Below, one piece after another: positions 45,111-57,656 of a DNA stretch of 64,000 nucleotides (the stretch's first letter is position 1; each line of letters starts with the position of its first letter). The position numbers were made by a program, and so were the translations under genes. The DNA is from Gnetum montanum (taxonomy: Eukaryota; Streptophyta; Gnetopsida; Gnetales; Gnetaceae). The stretch covers positions 413,928-477,927 of the forward strand of contig MNCI01003445.1 of the NCBI GenBank assembly GCA_015680685.1. Reading direction: 5' to 3'. A model generated the notes under the pieces. That model saw nothing but the letters and a program-made list of their open reading frames with translations, was not told the origin of the DNA and did not search any database.

Positions 45111-45945
45111 TTTACTTGAGTTTGGGGTTCAATTGCCACTACAGCTACCTTTTTAATTTAATGGAGGAATTTGTGTAAATGTGATGTTGGCATATCCTTG
45201 GATTAATTCTAGTTAGCTCATGATATGCCCAAGCAAAGGCTATTAGACATTTGTTAACCACCTCTAACAACTTCTTTTTCTACATAGGAGTAAGGTTGGC
45301 ATTGATAATAACTAGCTTGCCATTTTTTAGAAAAGCATATTCCATTGTGGCTAGTAGAGCTTTTAACTCAAGGGACTCTTGTTTAAAGTTCTCACAAATT
45401 TCCAAATCTCCCTAATTGGTGTCATTAGATTCATTAGAGAGTTGGTGATGGATTTGATTTATTTCGTCCATGCCTTCAATGTAGGCACTTTTTAACCTCT
45501 TAGTTGTCATTCATTGGATGCCCTCCTATTTTGTTGCTACTGGATACATGTACCTTTGAATTTTTGTGATATCTTCACACTACCTACATGCGGTGATTAT
45601 TGTACTTTTAACTGTTCATAATTTTTGCATGTAGTGGTACCCTATGTGATTGTACATGATGCATGGAATGTCCTTCCTCTCTATTTTTCCAAATTTATAT
45701 TTTTAAAAAATCATCAATAATAGGTCTCCTATTCCTAGCGACACATCAGTTGTACTCAGCCAAGCTCTTTCCATGATGATTAAGAAGTTCCCCTTGTAGT
45801 TGTCTATCTTGATCACCAAGAAGTTAGTAAGATAGGACCATCCATAGATAGTGGTCACAATGTCCTCCACCAATCCTAAGGAAATAGTCATAGACTGATC
45901 TACTAACTTAAGAAAAATGTTACTCTTCTTGAGAGGAGGTAGGCT

Positions 45946-46203
45946 TCAAGCCTTGTACATTTCATGAGAAATCAAATTGACACTAGAACCAGAGTCTAGA
46001 GAAGCCTTGTAAGGATTATTCCTACCCATTTGCAAGTAAATGAGGGAACTCCTAGGATCATATCTCTTCCTAGGAAGGTGGCTAGACTTTATTAAATCTA
46101 TGACCATGTGGAAAAAACATGACAATGTGCACTTTAGAAGGCGTTTGGTTTGAAGAGATCTCAAAGGATGTTGTGGAGGAGGAAGAAGAAGTAGGATCAA
46201 CAA
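45946..46203 (-). pseudogene. Element 1 aspartic protease, decayed
   Basis: The minus frame holds MGRNNPYKASLDSGSSVNLI, with the intact D-S-G active site, SHEMYKA, and upstream a PRSSLIYLQ strand shared with element 2. The frame breaks right after EMYKA. Confidence 0.75.
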
Positions 46204-46499
46204 CTGTAGGTTTCTATGAGGGCTTAGTAGGATTGTTGGTTCAAAAGAAGGATCTTTTGTAAGGCTTAGTGTCTAAACCACTTGGCTAGGAAGTCAATTG
46301 CAAGTTAACAACCCTTGTGACATTTCTTTGTTGTTTTCGGGTTGGAATTTCATCCTTCATGGATGGAGTGGGTGGCAACTAAGTTGAGGGTGGAGGTATA
46401 GGTGGAGAAGGATGAGGTGGTAATATTAAAATGAGGACTCCCCTCTTAGAGATTGTGCTCTATAATACTTAGAAGGGTAGTAGTGGTGTTGGAAAGAGG

Positions 46500-48689
46500 C
46501 ATGACTAGAAGAGTCACATGGAGAAATGGGTTGTTGAACATAGTACTTATATGAATCTGGCTATTGGTAATGGTAATGCTGCCTTGGTGGTAGCATCCCC
46601 CATGATTATGGATGCTACCACTACTAGTACTTCTTGTAAGGTTGAGGTGGAGCTTCACTTGAAAGATAGACTTATTGGTGAAGCTACATGTAGTTTCCTT
46701 GAGGATAAGGAAACCTCCTAGTTATTTTGATTTTTGCTACTCTAGGATTTAGAGCATATGTCTCAAATTCCTATAAGTGTGACACAATTGGGCAATAACC
46801 TTTAGGATGATTGTATTGGAAGATGTTACACCCACAATCATCATCTATCTTGGAATCCATAACCTCTTCAATGGCAACAACTTTGCCCTTGTCCCTCTGA
46901 TGGAAACATTCAACTTCCTTCATTTTCCTTTAGTCACGATCACTACCTTGCTCTTTGTTTTCCTTAGCAACTCTGAGGGTAGTTTGGAACTTTTCATCCA
47001 AAGAGTCCCACATTTTTTCTATCTTTGATGATATTTGAGAAATAGATTTTTGTATCATTAAGGTCTTTTGATGCACCATTTCATCAAGTGGTGCCTCCTC
47101 TTCATTGTCACAAAATTGAACCTCCCTTTTGTGAATGGAAGGATCTTGATTATATTCCTCTACACTTTCCATTTTCCTCAACTTGTCTTCTTCTTTGACC
47201 ACATGCTCTATTAGCCTTTGGATTTGATGGACCCTTAGCTTTGAAAGCCTCCCTTGGGCATAGATCTTAAGAGTTCTCCTTATTTCTATTTGAAGCCCAT
47301 CTATGATATGGTGGAGTTGCTCCCTTTGAGAAAAGCCATGGCCTAGGCATTGGTGCAACAACGAGTAATATCTACCCATGGTCACATTCAAGGATTCATG
47401 TATTTCTTTCTTCCATCCTTGGATTTGCTTCCTCAAGTTAGACACTCAGGAGTATGTTTGATACTTGTCATTTAAGAATTCAAGTATCGTACTTTACCAT
47501 CTAATTGATTTCAATTTTAAGGACTAGTACTAGCTTTAGCCTCCTTAATGAGTGTCCTAGGAAATAGCCTTAATTTTTGTCATTCATTCTCAATGTTCTA
47601 TAAGGTGCATGCATTGTGAAAGGCTTGGAGATAGTTCTTTAGATTAGAATTGTATCCCTCTTTAAACTTAGGGATATTATTGATGTCTAACCATCTGATT
47701 TGGTTGGTATTCATGTGCCTTGTTAGAATCTTGACGACCTCTGCAATGTTTAGTATGTTTTTTATTACAATTAGAGGCTCATCATAATCATGCCCCTTGC
47801 AATGGACATGATACCTATGATGCCCTCTGTTGTCCCTTATTTCTCTATGGTGCACCTTCCTTGATTTTCCATGCCCCTGGTCTCTACTATTCTAACAAGG
47901 TCTATGATCATATCTATCCTACTAGTCACCTCTATAACAGTTTCTTCCCCTACAACTTTGGTTGGAGCTGGATGAAGAAGATGATGATGATGACAAAGGT
48001 GAAGAGGAAGAAGAGCTAGCACCAACATAGTTCCTACTACTTCCTCTTCTTTGATCCTTGCCATGATCACCATGTTTACCATTATCATGATGCTAATCAT
48101 TGTTCCTACCTTAACCCCCACCCTTTGAGGTTCCATAGTCATGGAAACCATTCTTCCTAGAACCAAGGTTTTTTAATAGTTGACTATAAATTCTAGTTAA
48201 GGGTTCATTAATTAAAGAGAAAGGGAGAAGAGTCTATGTATTGAGAATCCCTCAAGAAGTGATCCTCTCCTTCTTTTTAGTGTAGTAGGAACAAGGGGTT
48301 TATGAACTGCTTGCCTTTTGATGTCTCGTAGCAAGCCTCCATATACTAATCTTTCTTTTTTTTGTGCATATGTGGGATGATAGGATTGGTAGTCATGATC
48401 TTGCATAGTGTACTAAACATTGAGTCATTAGATATCCAATCTCATGAGATTGTGGAGAACAATTGCAAGAACTAATCGATTAGGAGGCAACGCGATGTTA
48501 CCCTCCATGTCCCTCCACCATAGTTTTTATCCTAGTGCAGGATGAAGGTGAAATTTGGAACATATTCATCTGGATGAATATAGATCACTTTGCATTGTTG
48601 GGCCATGGGTGGTTTTAGGCCTTCTTGCCTTTGATTGGAATTATTCTTGAATAATGATGGAGAATCTTCCTTGCCAAAAGAAGCCATGT
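46500..48689 (-). pseudogene. Element 1 gag, decayed
   Basis: It starts with ATG at 48689 (MASFGKEDSPSLFKN) and soon shows IHPDEYVPNFTFILH, a word shared with element 2 (HPNEYVPNFTFILH). The mid part (about 48.2-47.6 kb) has a His/Asn/Arg-rich stretch, then DINNIPKFKEGYNSNLKNYL and AFHNACTL. The C-terminal capsid part is open from 47445 to 46930 (GRYYSLLHQCLGHGFSQREQ, LHHIIDGLQIEIRR, then acidic helices). A compact finger follows near 46.83 kb (element 2 has CDVCQYEHPKGC, C-x2-C-x3-H-x3-C; here its second Cys is Phe). Confidence 0.7.
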
Positions 48690-48816
48690 TAGTTTCGAAG
48701 AAAAATAGTGTGCTTGTGTTACTATTATTTTTTCAATGATTTTGACTTTAAGGTTCATTACAACATTGTTGGATAATTTCAATAACTTCCTAGGTAGCAC
48801 ACATAGCTAACTAAAG

Positions 48817-48835
48817 TCCTTGGTAATGGCACCAA
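48817..48835 (-). other. Primer binding site of element 1
   Basis: Minus strand TTGGTGCCATTACCAAGGA, a decayed TTGGCGCCGTTGCCGGGGA. It directly abuts TGATGAGT, the outermost bases of this family's LTR, but LTR sequence does not continue to the right. Confidence 0.75.
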
Positions 48836-48837
48836 TG

Positions 48838-49233
48838 ATGAGTAGTGATCAAATAGAGGAGATGATAGAGTACATGGAGTTGGCCAACCTTTGTTATGCA
48901 AACCTAGTAATGTTAACTACTGAGAGGCCAAGGTTAGAATTGGAGAAGTAGGTGGCAAATGTGTACTTGTTGTACAAGGTCAACTTCAAGCATCACAAGG
49001 AGACAAAGCAAAAGTTGGAAATGGAAAATGGTAAACTTGAAGTCCTCAAAGCCTAATTCATAGATCAACGATCAATCGCTAAGGACCTAGATAGAAGAAT
49101 GAGATACTACCAAGAGCTACAAAATACTATTCAAGCATTTGACATTGAATGCAAATAATTCGATGTTTGGTTCTTCAATGTGAAGGAGTTGTTCCCTACA
49201 ATGTCCTATCTGTGGGATGTTCCCATACAATCC
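48838..49233 (+). pseudogene. Coiled-coil C-terminal part of an ORF3 from an oppositely oriented element (element 4)
   Basis: The plus frame reads MSSDQIEEMIEYMELANLCY, then KVNFKHHKETKQKLEMENGK, LDRRMRYYQELQNTIQAFD and a WFFNVKELFPTMSYLWDVP end. Three stops (one TAG, two TAA) interrupt it. Charged heptads suggest a coiled coil. It precedes a polypurine tract (CATGAGGGTA, 49672-49683) and a plus-oriented LTR, so it is the 3' end of an element. Its first codons resemble the last codons of the element 1 ORF3, so I infer that the two are halves of one ORF3 type. Confidence 0.5.
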
Positions 49234-49683
49234 TAACATTGGTAACATTGCATGGGCTATGTATGATTCCCAAAGTAAGAAGGAGAAGATGAAAGTATTA
49301 CTGTATGCTTTTTATCTTCCACTAGTAGTTGTAGCTATAGCAAAATAGTCATAACTACCATAGCCTCAACCATAATAGCCAAGTGCATCAAAGGCAGTAG
49401 AAGGTCCTTTGGCATCTCAAGAACCTCCATCACCTAGGACCATTTGATTTTCTCCTTGTCTCTAAGTCACTAGAGGGGTTTTGTAGTCAATTTTTTATAA
49501 TGGTGTTAAATTTTTTTGTCATGAACTTCAATTTTTTATAAAATTTTTAAATCTATACACTTGGGCACTTAGCGTCAATTGAATAAGTTTTTCAATAATC
49601 TCATACCTTTCCAAAATTTTATAAAGAACTTGTTCCTTCCTTTTGCTCACTCGTGAATGGGTTTTTATTTAGTCATGAGGGTA

Positions 49684-50491
49684 TGATGAGTCTTTGTGGG
49701 TTTGACTGTATCGATGCGATGGCGTTGACATGATCCCATCGATAGAGTGTCTAGTGTTGCCTATATAAATGCATGCACTTGCCACATTTATGACATTCAT
49801 TGTTAAGTAGCATAGCCTAACTCTTATAGATTATTTCTTCTAGAGTTAGAATATTTTCTAAGTGCCTGTAGTAGGAGTTGAGAAATCTACGGATCTTTGT
49901 TTGAGCACTGATGTACTTGAACACTTCAATGTGAACAATAATCAAAATGAGATTTCTTAATAAACCTTGTAGCACTTGGACTCAGCATAATATTTACTTA
50001 ATGCATTTACTTTTCATGTGATTTATGTTTATGCATTTAATTAATTAATTAATAGTGAATAGTTAATGCACATGAGTACCACCATCTCAAGCATACAGTA
50101 ACACTTGGTAAGCCCAGTAGCACTTACACTTGGTAACCCAGTAGCGTTGCAATGCGTTCAGGATGTGTACAGTGGATGGGAATGGATTCTTACATTAGGA
50201 TTAGTTATGCAGTAGTTAATTAATATATTATTTAGCATTGAATTACTTTATTTTCATACTTAGGTGAATTAGATAAAAATATAAAAGTTAGATAAATCAT
50301 GTGCCTCATTTACACTTAACGATACCCTTGAATCTCACAAGTGGAACTAAGAAGACAACAATTGCATCCTTAGATTCACTATTGTAGATAATGTGTACTT
50401 AGAGAGCTAAAGTCTACAAAGTTCAACTAGATTGCTTAGTGAATGCTAGTGATTTGTATTGTTGGGTGTAGGGACTAGTCATTGCTCATCA
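49684..50491 (+). repeat. LTR in plus orientation (3' LTR of element 4)
   Basis: TGATGAGTCTTTG...ATTGCTCATCA, 808 bp, the reverse of the element 2 LTR family: its end TTGGGTGTAGGGACTAGTC matches the reverse complement of the element 2 LTR start. A plus-strand TATATAAAT is at 49762-49770. It is preceded by a polypurine tract and not followed by a primer site, so it is a 3' LTR. Confidence 0.78.
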
Positions 50492-50786
50492 CATACCAGA
50501 AGGTCAATAATCTCCTTCTTTTTGTTGATGTCCAAAACTTGAGAAAATGGGTTAGCATAATAACAACATATGATAGACAAATAGAAATACAACACAAATA
50601 ATATCTTCTTTTTGGACATCATCAAAAAGAAATTTCCTTATGAAACTTCTCCTAAATGTGAGCTTATCATTTTTTGTTATTGTATTTATTATTTTTATTT
50701 TTAAGTTTTGGTAGTATTCAAAAAAGATAATCTTCTTACTTAATAGGATAGGATCCTATCCCCATATCTTTACACAAAGCAGTAAG

Positions 50787-50953
50787 TCAGAATCCATTGA
50801 GAGGCTTGGTGAAGACATTAGCAAGTTGTCCATCTATCCTAATGTATTCTAAATTTATATGTCCAAGTTGAGTGTGTTCTTCAATGAAATGATGCCACAT
50901 TTCAATATGCTTTGTACAAAAATGTTTAACAAGATTTTTTGTCATATTGCTAG
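50787..50953 (-). pseudogene. Ty1/copia RNase H C-terminus, split by element 2
   Basis: The minus frame reads MTKNLVKHFCTKHIEMWHHF, IEEHTQLGHINLEYIRIDGQ and LANVFTKPL, the unmistakable copia RNase H end (K-H-I-E-x-x-x-H-F, then D-x-x-T-K-P-L). The upstream codons lie beyond element 2 at 60982-61019 (IFCLNNNTI, consensus C-D-N-x-S-A-I). Deleting one target duplication joins the two in frame. Confidence 0.85.
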
Positions 50954-51821
50954 TGATGAATGGCAAGGTACCCCTACACCCAACCATACGAATCACAGGT
51001 GTTCACATGCGATCTAGTCAAATTCCACAAACTTTAATTGCTAAGTATGCTAGAGCTAAACAGTGTGTTCATGTTTTCTGTTCGTTGTCTTCCCAGTCTC
51101 ACTTGTAAAATGCAAATGTCTAGTTAAGTGCAACTAAGGCATAATATTTTTATTATTTTTTGTTTTATCAATTGATCACCTAAAATAAGAATAAAAGTGA
51201 GAGTAACTAAGTGCTAAGTAAACTATTATATAATCTATCCTAACACAAGTAACCATTCCCACTTTCTAGACACATCTTGAACTTTGTGTAAACACTACTG
51301 GGTTGTCAAATGCTAACCATTTTTGAGCTACCAAGTGTCACATGTGTGTTTGAAGGGGTCATGCTTGTGTATTTTAATTAGTTTCTTAATTACTGAAAAT
51401 TAATTGCTAAATGAATAACATTAATGTAAATTGAATGAAATCACAATATATATAAATGCATAAGAAAGAAAGTCTCAAGTGTTGCAAGGTGAATCAAAGA
51501 GCTTGTCTTTATTGCCAACACAATGCTATGTTTAGGTACGTTAATGCTTGAATAAAGATCCAATTACACTTAGACCTTCTACTATGGGCACTTGGAAAAT
51601 ATTCTAACTCTCAAATGAACAAACTGCAAGAGTTTCACTACTTGACTACCAAAAACTACTCCCAATCGTGTGCCTGCGGGCTATATTTATAGACCCAGGA
51701 ATAACCCTACGAGATCAAATGCATAATATCACATCTTGGGCCATAATATCGCAATCTAATATCGTGTACCTGATATCATGACCACTCTGATATCAAAGCA
51801 TATGAAAAACATGATTCATCA
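50954..51821 (-). repeat. Element 2 3' LTR
   Basis: 868 bp, matches 60147-60981. Minus-strand TATA (CTATAAATATAGCC near 51688-51701). A polypurine-like AATCATGGGGGTA (minus) directly abuts at 51822-51834. Confidence 0.9.
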
Positions 51822-53830
51822 TACCCCCATGATTGAATGAAAACTCATACTCGAGTACAAAAGAAGAGGAACAAGTCCTTACAAAATATATTAGGAGGTT
51901 TGGAATATTCAACTAACATGCAGAGTGACATAGAGAAAATAGAAAAATACAGAAGTTCCTAGGCTTAAAACATTACAATTGTCTATAAAATTGGGTGTTC
52001 ATGATAATAGAAAAAAACACCCTCAGATCCAATGGACATCCAGCCCCTCTTGACAACAAAAGAATGAGGGAGAGGTAAAAAAGATCCAGTGGTCATGAAC
52101 AATCCCCCATGAGTGATATTGTTGCATCCTCCTTGGTGAAGACATTCCTACTTCCAGTCCATGCTCCCCACTGCAATCACAACAAAATCAAGGATTAGTA
52201 TATAAAGTGTAACATATAGTGACTAAATATCTTATCTCATCAGTGATTTTATCCAGCCAAGTTGTGATTGTGATAGATTGGTTGCTTGATAATGTTAGTG
52301 GGAAGACTAACGAATGGGTTAAGTAAGAGAAGCGGTCCATAAAATTTAGAAAAATCTTAACACAAGGAATACTAGAAAGAGGGTATAGAAATTCACAATA
52401 ATAAAAAGAAGGAATTCACTAAAATAGTTGTGAAGATGTGTACAATTGGATGGCATGGATGGGGTAAATAAAAAGAGTTTGATTGTAACAATGTCTAAGG
52501 GAAAAGAACTTAACTTAACCAAACCAAAAGATATGCAAGTGGATCCTCCCCAAAGTAGGCACAAGCCTTTTATTCCCTTGCATAACTTCAAACCAAGGAG
52601 TCCGTGGGCACCATTGATGATTAATGGTTATGGAAAGTTACGTACAAAAACCCAGAAGTAACTGACTAAGAAACCAAACACATCAAACTAGAACATTGAA
52701 TCAAAACATGAAACTAGTAGTGAGGTGAGGCATGAAAAGCATAGATGGATGAGAGAGAATGGAATGGAGTTTCTAATTATGGTTACATGAAGTCCCTTAT
52801 GGAGTTTGTGATTAAATGACTTGGTAGGATCCATCCTTAGTCCAGACCAAAACCAACCACTTTCAGTGACTTTGCATTGACATTCTAAGACTAGTCCATC
52901 CCCTGAAACATAAGAATGCTTCCATGAAACAACCACCATTCCAAATTGAAGAGAAAGTAGAAAGTAAGAAAGGACCTTAGTTAGAGGAGACAAGACAAGT
53001 CCCATAACCACTGCTTGTAGCCCTTTTATTTGGTCTACGGGGTGTGCTTTGAATTCCCATTTTTTTTGTTTTTTTTAAATGGAAACCACACCATGCAAAG
53101 ACCCATGTGTTTTCGCATTTATTTTGTCCAAGGGGTGTGCTTTGAATCCTCATCTCCCTTTTTTTCGATGAGAACCACACCATGCAAGGACTTATTTGAC
53201 TTCTATTGTGGAATGACATAGAATGGTGAGAAGCTCACAAGAACACTCTTGCACACAAGAAAACAGAAAAGCATGGAGAATACCACCTCCCTTTAAAGCC
53301 ACACCCTATCCAAACCTTTTATTCCTTCCCAATTCTGGAAACTACACAAGTCACCAATTTATTAAGGTTGCATTAATGAAAAAGGGACTACATGTTTCCA
53401 AAATAAGGAAAACCATAGAGTATGTGGATGGGTGGATGATGTGGACTCACTACCTATTACATGAAAAGAAACCATGTCCCAGTTGTCAGTAACAACATTC
53501 AAAGTTAGAAACTAGACATCAACAATCAAATTACAAATGAAACATACTGCTATCGAGTAGCACATTACCATTGTACCTGGCACCTTATTAGCAGAAAGAG
53601 TAGAGAAATAGACCAACACAAGAAAATATAAAATAAAATAAAAGAGTATGAAATAAATATCAAATATATTAAAAATGATATAAAAGAAAGACTTAGAAAA
53701 GATCAATAACCTAAAAAAACAAAAAGATGTAAAACAAAGATCTAATACAAAAAATGTGACAACAAAAAGTTGTAAAATCAAAAATGTGTAAAATAAAAAA
53801 AAGTAAAAATACTGAGGAGCCACAAAAAGT
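51822..53830. other. Element 2 3' non-coding region
   Basis: No gene recognised. It is homologous to 39.7-41.6 kb of element 1. It contains a minus-strand acceptor GTTGTGATTGCAG near 52174-52188. The short plus frames at 52446-52661 and 53223-53492 have no known domain. Confidence 0.5.
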
Positions 53831-53837
53831 GTTAGTA

Positions 53838-55260
53838 TTAGTGGCCCTCTCCCACACAACTAAGTTGGAAGGGGGAGATCCAAAATATTGAGGGTGGTTG
53901 TCCATCTGGCAAGGTGTTTGTTGAGTTGGTTGGCTTGGGCTCATGGAAAGGCTTCAATTGTTGGGTGTTGACTAATTGTTTCTTATTTGGGCTATTAGGT
54001 TCATAAATAATCATGGCCATAGATGGAAAAGTCTCATTAATAATGTAAGGTCCTTCACAAAATGTTTAAAATTTGGTTTGTTAGGGTACATGTGTAGGAT
54101 TCCAGTAGAGGACCTTATCTCCTAGTTGAAATTTGACTTTTCTTGTTTTGAGGTCATGGTGTTTCTTGTTGAATGCCTTATGAATTTTGTTGGATGACAA
54201 GGCCATTAACTAATTTTCATCTAGCAAGTTGAGGTTCATTAATCATTCTTTTTGTGCTAGACTTAGATTCAGGTCAAGGTCACAAGTTGTAGAGAGTGTA
54301 TGGAGCTTGGATTAGATGGGCAGTGTTGGTAGTTTTCCATACACAAGCTCATAGGGAGAATAACCTATGGAAGCTTCCATGTGGAGCGATAGGCCCAAAG
54401 GGCATTGTTTAATTTGATGCTCCAGTCCCTTCGGTATTTGCTAATGGTGTTCATTAGAATTTTTGTAATCTCCTTATTAGTCACCTTAGCTTGACCATTG
54501 GCTTTGGGGTGATATGGTGTTGTGAGTTTGTTCTCAACCCCCAAGTGCTGCATAAGTTTTCGAAAAGTGGCACCTATAAATGAGTTTCATTATAAAAAAT
54601 TAACACATGAGGCACACCAAACCTATTTATGACATTTTGTTATACAAACCAAGTAGAAATAGTGGATGTACAGTTGGTGAAGGCTATTGCTTCTGCCCAC
54701 TTAGTGAAATAGTCAATTGTGACTATGATATATGTCTTTTCATTTGACAAAGGTGCGATGGGACTCATAAAGTCAATGCCCCAAATATCAAATGGATCAA
54801 GAGGTTGAATCCACTATTTTGGCCCCTCTGTTTGAGCCATCATTCCACCATCCCTCTAACAATGATCACAAGCACAAACAAATTGGTGTGCATCCCTGAA
54901 GATTGTTGGCCAATAATATCTCGCCATGAGGATTTTTATGGTTGTGCGTCTCCAAGCATAATGGCCTCTATAAGGGCCTTCGTGAGCATCCTAGAGAATG
55001 CACAGTTGATTTGTGTCAAGGACACACTAGCATACTAGGCCATCAGGATAGACTTTGTAAAGATTCCTATTAATTTCCATGAAATGCTTAACCTGGTGAA
55101 GAAATTTTTGTTTCTTTCTGGTGTTTAGCCCTTGTGGTAGTTCTTGCTTAAGTAGATAAGTGAAGATGGTGTCATATCATTTTGGTTCATTGGGAATTTG
55201 TGCATTAATAGCTCCTACAAGGAGAGATTCATCAAGGAACTGATAAGATAAGGGGCTCTC
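53838..55260 (-). pseudogene. Element 2 integrase, decayed
   Basis: The minus strand reads core text PYHPKANGQAKVTNKEITKI, where the catalytic Glu is Lys (codon 54485-54487), YRRDWSIKLNNALWAYRSTW and, further down, INT-tail text MAMIIYEPNSPNKKQLVNTQ and LKPFHEPKP. The upstream zinc finger and first Asp region lie at about 55.0-54.7 kb and are heavily interrupted. The tail has the same order as element 1. Confidence 0.78.
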
Positions 55261-55289
55261 TTTCTCCTTGTTGTCCCATCTTAGTCATG

Positions 55290-56350
55290 ATAAGTAATTA
55301 GTGACCAAATTTTTCACACCTTTTTGACCTACCATCGTGAGATCAAACTCTTGAAAAATCACAAGCCACCATATGACATAGGGGCTCACCATTGGTTTAT
55401 TCATCAAAAATTGGATGGTGTTATGATTTGTGTGCATGAACACTTTATAGCCAAGCATAGTACCTGAACTTCTCTAATGTGAAAACCATTGCCATCAATT
55501 CCTTTTTGTGGTGTTGTAGTTCAGCTATGCACCTACAATACTTTGGCTTGCGTAATGAATGTAATATGGACATTTTTGATCATCCATCTGCATAAGCACT
55601 ACCCCCACAGCATAATTTGATGCATCAATCATCACATGAAACAGTCTAGATCAATCAGGTGCTTGTAAAATCGAGGTTTCAACAAGCTTCTACTTTAGTT
55701 GTTGAAATGTTGTTTAACATGAAGGGGTCTAGATGACCGATGTATCCTTCTTTGGTAATTCCACTAATGGCTTAGCTATTTTGGAAAAATTCTCGATGAA
55801 GCATTGGTAGTAGCCCATATGACCAAGGAATGACCACATTTCTTTAACTATTTTCAGTTGATGGGTTGTTCCTTGGATGACCCTTATTTTTTTAGAGTCC
55901 ATCTTGATTATGCTTTTGAAATATGGTGCCCCAAAACTATACCTTCCTAGACCATAAGATGGCTCAAGATGGTCCAGGGTGTGCTCAAACATAGCTCCAT
56001 AGGTAGAAAAGTTATCCATGAAAAATTCTACCCCACTACTAATTTTTTGTTGGAAAATGCTACGGACTAATTGTTGAAATGTGGCTAGGGCATTACATAG
56101 ACCGAATGGCATTTGACGGTAAGCAAAAGTTCCCTAAGGACTTGTCACAGGTGTCTTTGCCTAGTCCTCTAGTGCAATCTAGATCTGGTTATAGCCACTA
56201 TAACCATCCAGAAAGCTATAATAGCTATGCCCAAAAATGGTGTCCAACACTTGGTCAACAAACGACAATAGAAAATGATCTTTGAAAGTTGCCATATTGA
56301 GCAGTCAGATGTCAATGCACACCTGCCATTTGCCTTCTTTCTTGGGCATG
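55290..56350 (-). pseudogene. Element 2 reverse transcriptase and RNase H, decayed
   Basis: The minus frame 56112-55729 reads MPFGLCNALATFQQLVRSIF, the box FFMDNFSTYGAMFEHTLDHL (second Asp of F-M-D-D replaced by Asn), KEMWSFLGHMGYYQCFIENF and AKPLVELPKK. RNase H words follow at about 55.6-55.3 kb. Upstream RT text (to about 56.35 kb) is in other frames. Confidence 0.8.
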
Positions 56351-57090
56351 ATCACAAGTGGAATGACAAGGTAGATGAATGCCACCTTGAGGAGTTGTTC
56401 AATCTCCTCTTTGACAATCTACTTTAATTTGGGATTCAAACATCACTACAGTTGTCATTTCAGCTTAACGGTGGGGTTAGTGTATATCCAGTGCTCCAAT
56501 ATTCTTCGATCTATACCAGTGAGCTCGGAATATGACCAGGCAAATATTGCTAAGCATTTCTCCACAACCTTCATCAACATTTTCTTTTGTTTTGTAGCAA
56601 GCTTGGCATTAATAATGACTAGCCTTCCATTTTTTAAGAACACATACTCCATTTCAACCAATAGTGTCTTTAATTCAAGAGGTTCTTGTTTATGATTGTC
56701 AAGAATCTCCAACTCTCCCCAATTGACATCATCATTTACTCTTCAAAGAGTTGGTGATGAACTTGCTTGAGTTCATTCATTCTTGTAACATATTCTTACA
56801 TTAGGCCCTTAGTAGGTTCCATGCACAATGTACTGCTACTAGAAGAAACTGTTAGCCACTGGGTGCCTTCTTGCTTTGTGGCTGCTATGTAGAAACATCT
56901 TTGGATTTTAGCTTCTAATGCATACTACTTGCATGAAAAGATAGATGTTTGCTTCACTAACCATAACTTTTGCACATAATGGCACCCTAAATCACTATAC
57001 GTGATATATGGAACCCTCTTCTTCTCGATCTTTTCAAATTTATTTTCCTTAGATATCTCTAAGGAAAGATCTCTAATGCTCATTTTGGCA

Positions 57091-57555
57091 TCAATGTTGC
57101 TTAGCCACACCTTTTCCATAATAATTAGGAAGTCCCCCTTGCAGTTCTCCATCTTGATTACTAGGAAGTTGATGGGATATGACCACCCACAAATGGTGGT
57201 TATGATGTCCTCTACTAGTCTCAATGGAACAATGATGGATTGGTTTGCTAATTCCAGCTAGATGTTGCTCTTCTTGAAAGGGAGGAAGGTTCCACATCAT
57301 GTACATCTCATGAGAGATCAGATTAACACTAGAACCAGAGTCAAGAAGAGCTTTATAAGGCTTATTCCCAACAATTTGCAAATATAGTAGGGGACTCTTG
57401 GGATCAGCTAACTTCCTGGGCAGGTTACTAGCACAAATCCAATTAGATACAACATGGGTCAACATTATAGTATGGATTCGAGAGGGATTTTGGTTTGAAG
57501 GGAACTTGGATAAAAGTGAGACAGAGGAAGGTGGAGGGTTAGAGTTACCAACCAT
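57091..57555 (-). pseudogene. Element 2 aspartic protease, decayed
   Basis: The frame 57555-57091 is open for 154 codons: LADPKSPLLYLQIVGNKPY, KALLDSGSSVNLISHEMY with the D-S-G active site, then WNLPPFQEEQHLAG. A frame change near 57280 hides the flap region. A second frame (57224-56925) continues with WSYPINFLVIKMENCKGDF, the strand that closes the fold. Confidence 0.8.
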
Positions 57556-57656
57556 TGATGTGTCTAAGGGCTTTGGTGGACTGTGAGGTTAGAAGAAGGG
57601 TCTTTTCTTTGATCATGATTCTAACCTATTTGGTTGGTTAACCAGTTGCAGATTAA

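Larger units (their letters stand above)
38722..48835 (-). mobile_element. Element 1: minus-strand Ty3/gypsy element without intact LTRs
   Basis: On the minus strand: primer site (48817-48835), gag, protease, RT, RNase H, integrase, a long 3' region and ORF3. It is closely related to element 2, matching along gag, pol and the 3' region (40.4-41.4 kb against 52.4-53.5 kb). Its 5' LTR is missing: plus-oriented sequence begins at the LTR border. No 3' LTR was recognised to the left. A solo LTR splits its integrase. Confidence 0.8.
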
